Origin: Paenalcaligenes sp021793095
GTDB lineage: Bacteria; Pseudomonadota; Gammaproteobacteria; Burkholderiales; Burkholderiaceae_B
Assembly (NCBI GenBank): GCA_027317645.1
Contig: DAHVQS010000078.1
Coordinates: forward strand, 1-6,946
Length of the DNA: 6,946 nt
Reading direction: 5' to 3'
Both the position numbers and the translations under genes were made by a program. This document shows, piece after piece, positions 6,110 through 6,946 of this stretch. The first letter of the stretch is position 1. Every line of letters begins with the position of its first letter. The notes under the pieces were generated by a model. That model was not told the origin of the DNA. It saw only the letters and a list, made by a program, of their open reading frames with translations, and did no database searches.

Positions 6110-6530
6110 ATGCCACTACCCACACATAATCGTTATCCTTTTTCTCTAATTGATCAGAGAAAAGATTTTAGCTGGCCAGATGGTAAAAGATTAGCTTTTT
6201 ACGTATGTAATAACATTGAGATTTTTGCCTTTGGGCGTGGTATGGGCTCAGATATAGGCATGGTTAACCCTCCACCTAATCATCGTGGTTATGCGTGGCG
6301 TGATTACGGAAATAGAGTCGGGCTATCTAGAATTTTAGATCTATTTGATTAATTAAATTTGCCTGCGGCACATAATGTTAATTCTTATTTATATGATCTA
6401 CATCCACAAATATTTCCCAGAATTCGTGAGCGTGGAGATGAAATAATTGCGCACGGGCGTACAAATGCAGAAAGGCAATCTGATTTATGGGAAAATGATG
6501 AACGTCGATTAATTCATGAGATCATAAGCG
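6110..6530 (+). pseudogene. Polysaccharide deacetylase / allantoinase (PuuE)-like protein, nonsense-mutated and truncated
   Basis: From ATG 6110 (GAGAG eight bases upstream) the frame reads PLPTHNRYPFS, DFSWPDGKRLAFYVCNNIE, FAFGRG, NHRGYAWRDYGNRVGLSRILDLFD, then TAA at 6350-6352, then in the same frame LNLPAAHNVNSYLYD, FPRIRERGDEIIAHGRTNAER (codons 103-122) and NDERRLIHE. This is the N-terminal half of the NodB-fold family that includes PuuE-type allantoinases, normally about 300 aa. Family members have DELGLP-like sequence at the stop, so TAA most simply comes from GAA (Glu). Similarity ends at about codon 137, where the IS3-family left end begins, so the C-terminal half is lost or displaced beyond the window. 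Both pieces keep family motifs, so decay is probably recent. Base composition is much more AT-rich than the hpa genes. The original substrate cannot be told from this half. Confidence 0.85.
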
Positions 6531-6600
6531 TAACTACCCCCTAAAATAGTACAGTCTAAACGTAGAATTTCCTTTATGCTTACGTTCAAGGAGTTCTGCA

Positions 6601-6861
6601 ATGAGCAAAAGAAAAACTGAAAGCCAAATTGTGGCAATACTAAAAGAGTTTGAAGCCGGTATGCCAGTTAAAGACCTGTGCCGCAAGTACAGTATTGGCA
6701 ATTCAACTTTTTACAAATGGCGTGCCAAATACGGTGGCATGGAAGAATCCGAGGTACATCGACTAATAGAGCTTGAGGAAGAGAACCGCAGGCTTAAACA
6801 AATGTATGCTGACCTAAGCCTTAAATCCATGCTGCAGGAAGAAATCATAAAAAAGCTGTAG
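6601..6861 (+). CDS. IS3-family transposase OrfA
   Basis: 86 aa, full length for OrfA of the IS51/IS407 group. It binds the IS ends and, fused to OrfB by frameshifting, forms the transposase OrfAB. Residues 5-46 form the HTH_Tnp_1 (Pfam PF01527) helix-turn-helix (ESQIVAILKEFEAGMPVKDLCRKY, then SIGNSTFYKWRAKYGG). Residues 53-86 form the leucine-zipper coiled coil (HRLIELEEENRRLKQ and onward to EEIIKKL). AAGGAG at 6588-6593 with a seven-base spacer supports the ATG. A 6-bp inverted repeat, AACGTA at 6559-6564 and TACGTT at 6581-6586, lies in the leader and could form a small hairpin just before the Shine-Dalgarno. The gene itself looks intact. Confidence 0.93.
   Translation: MSKRKTESQIVAILKEFEAGMPVKDLCRKYSIGNSTFYKWRAKYGGMEESEVHRLIELEEENRRLKQMYADLSLKSMLQEEIIKKL
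6849..6855 (+). promoter_or_regulatory. A-AAA-AAG programmed -1 frameshift site
   Basis: In the orfA frame the codons are ATA AAA AAG CTG TAG, so the heptamer A AAA AAG has the exact phase needed for -1 slippage, two codons before the orfA stop. A -1 shift continues as KAVVPVTRRK. This is the classic IS3-family mechanism for OrfAB production. Confidence 0.8.
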
Positions 6862-6946
6862 TGCCTGTGACCAGGCGTAAAACCAAGCAGCGCTTACCAA
6901 CCAGAAACCCCCAACCCTTAATTGTTCCAAGCAAGTTTGGCAATAC
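6855..6946 (+). pseudogene. IS3-family transposase OrfB, N-terminal part apparently deleted, 3' end outside the window
   Basis: The -1 frame after the slippery site stays open to the window end. It begins KAVVPV, the normal orfB opening, but goes straight into TRRKTKQRLPTRNPQPLIVPSKFGN. That block resembles the family segment found roughly 90-110 residues into OrfB, just before the WSMDF stretch that carries the first Asp of the DDE triad. The intervening HTH_21 region (about 90 residues, perhaps 270-300 bp) seems to be missing with the frame kept. The retained part should lead into the catalytic core, but this is beyond the window. The motif comparison is from memory and the exact junction cannot be set. 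Confidence 0.65.

Larger units (their letters stand above)
6531..6946 (+). mobile_element. IS3-family insertion sequence (IS51/IS407-like), left part, internally deleted
   Basis: The element begins close to 6531, where the deacetylase similarity stops and an IS-end-like string follows (taactaccccctaaaatag and then tacag), resembling the CCCCTAAAAT-type terminal repeats of the IS51/IS407 group. Inside are an orfA with a good AAGGAG site, an A-AAA-AAG slippage heptamer and the start of orfB. The right end, right inverted repeat and target duplication are beyond the window, so the exact boundary cannot be fixed. The orfB part appears to lack its N-terminal coding sequence, which would make the copy non-autonomous. 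Confidence 0.8.

Noticed and set aside
1..6946. CRISPR array, tRNA, rRNA, toxin-antitoxin or defence system
   Set aside because: No regularly spaced repeats, no tRNA-like folds noticed, and no defence-type domains in any convincing frame.

Overview
The window looks like part of a betaproteobacterial chromosome, most probably Alcaligenaceae (relatives of Bordetella, Pusillimonas, Advenella). The evidence is a homoprotocatechuate-type catabolic cluster, a pertactin-like classical autotransporter, and an AT-rich, decaying allantoinase-like deacetylase hit by an IS3-family element. The lineage is inferred from protein family resemblance only.

Layout. (1) Positions 1-2136, plus strand: the 3' end of a catabolic operon with an FAH-family gene (5' end outside the window), hpaH and hpaI, spaced by 4 bp and then overlapping by 4 bp. 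HpaH hydrates the C7 dienoate made from homoprotocatechuate, and HpaI cleaves the product to pyruvate and succinate semialdehyde. The last ~30 residues of HpaI appear to be lost through small indels, so the terminal enzyme may be inactive. (2) Positions 2245-5382, minus strand and convergent with hpaI: one large type Va autotransporter with a long signal peptide, beta-helical passenger, autochaperone region, proline-rich linker and C-terminal 12-strand-type barrel. (3) Positions 5389-6109: about 720 bp of AT-rich sequence without a convincing intact gene. It holds the autotransporter's ribosome binding site and a candidate promoter, two copies of a dyad-containing 20-mer exactly 60 bp apart, an unrecognised reading frame with an in-frame stop, a 9-bp inverted repeat whose half-site recurs once more, and a 10-bp palindrome. 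(4) From 6110 to about 6530: a polysaccharide-deacetylase (PuuE-like) pseudogene with a nonsense codon and an abrupt end. (5) From about 6531 to the window end: an IS3-family insertion sequence (IS51/IS407-like) with intact orfA, a canonical A-AAA-AAG frameshift site, and an orfB that seems to have lost its N-terminal coding part.

The left half is GC-richer catabolic DNA (36 of 60 bases G+C at 781-840); the right end is AT-rich and degenerate (21 of 60 at 6121-6180). No clearly new multi-gene system is visible. The most interesting material is the gene decay (hpaI tail, deacetylase, internally deleted IS), the repeated operator-like elements between 5451 and 6090, and the strand-biased poly-C tracts, the longest of which lie inside the autotransporter gene.
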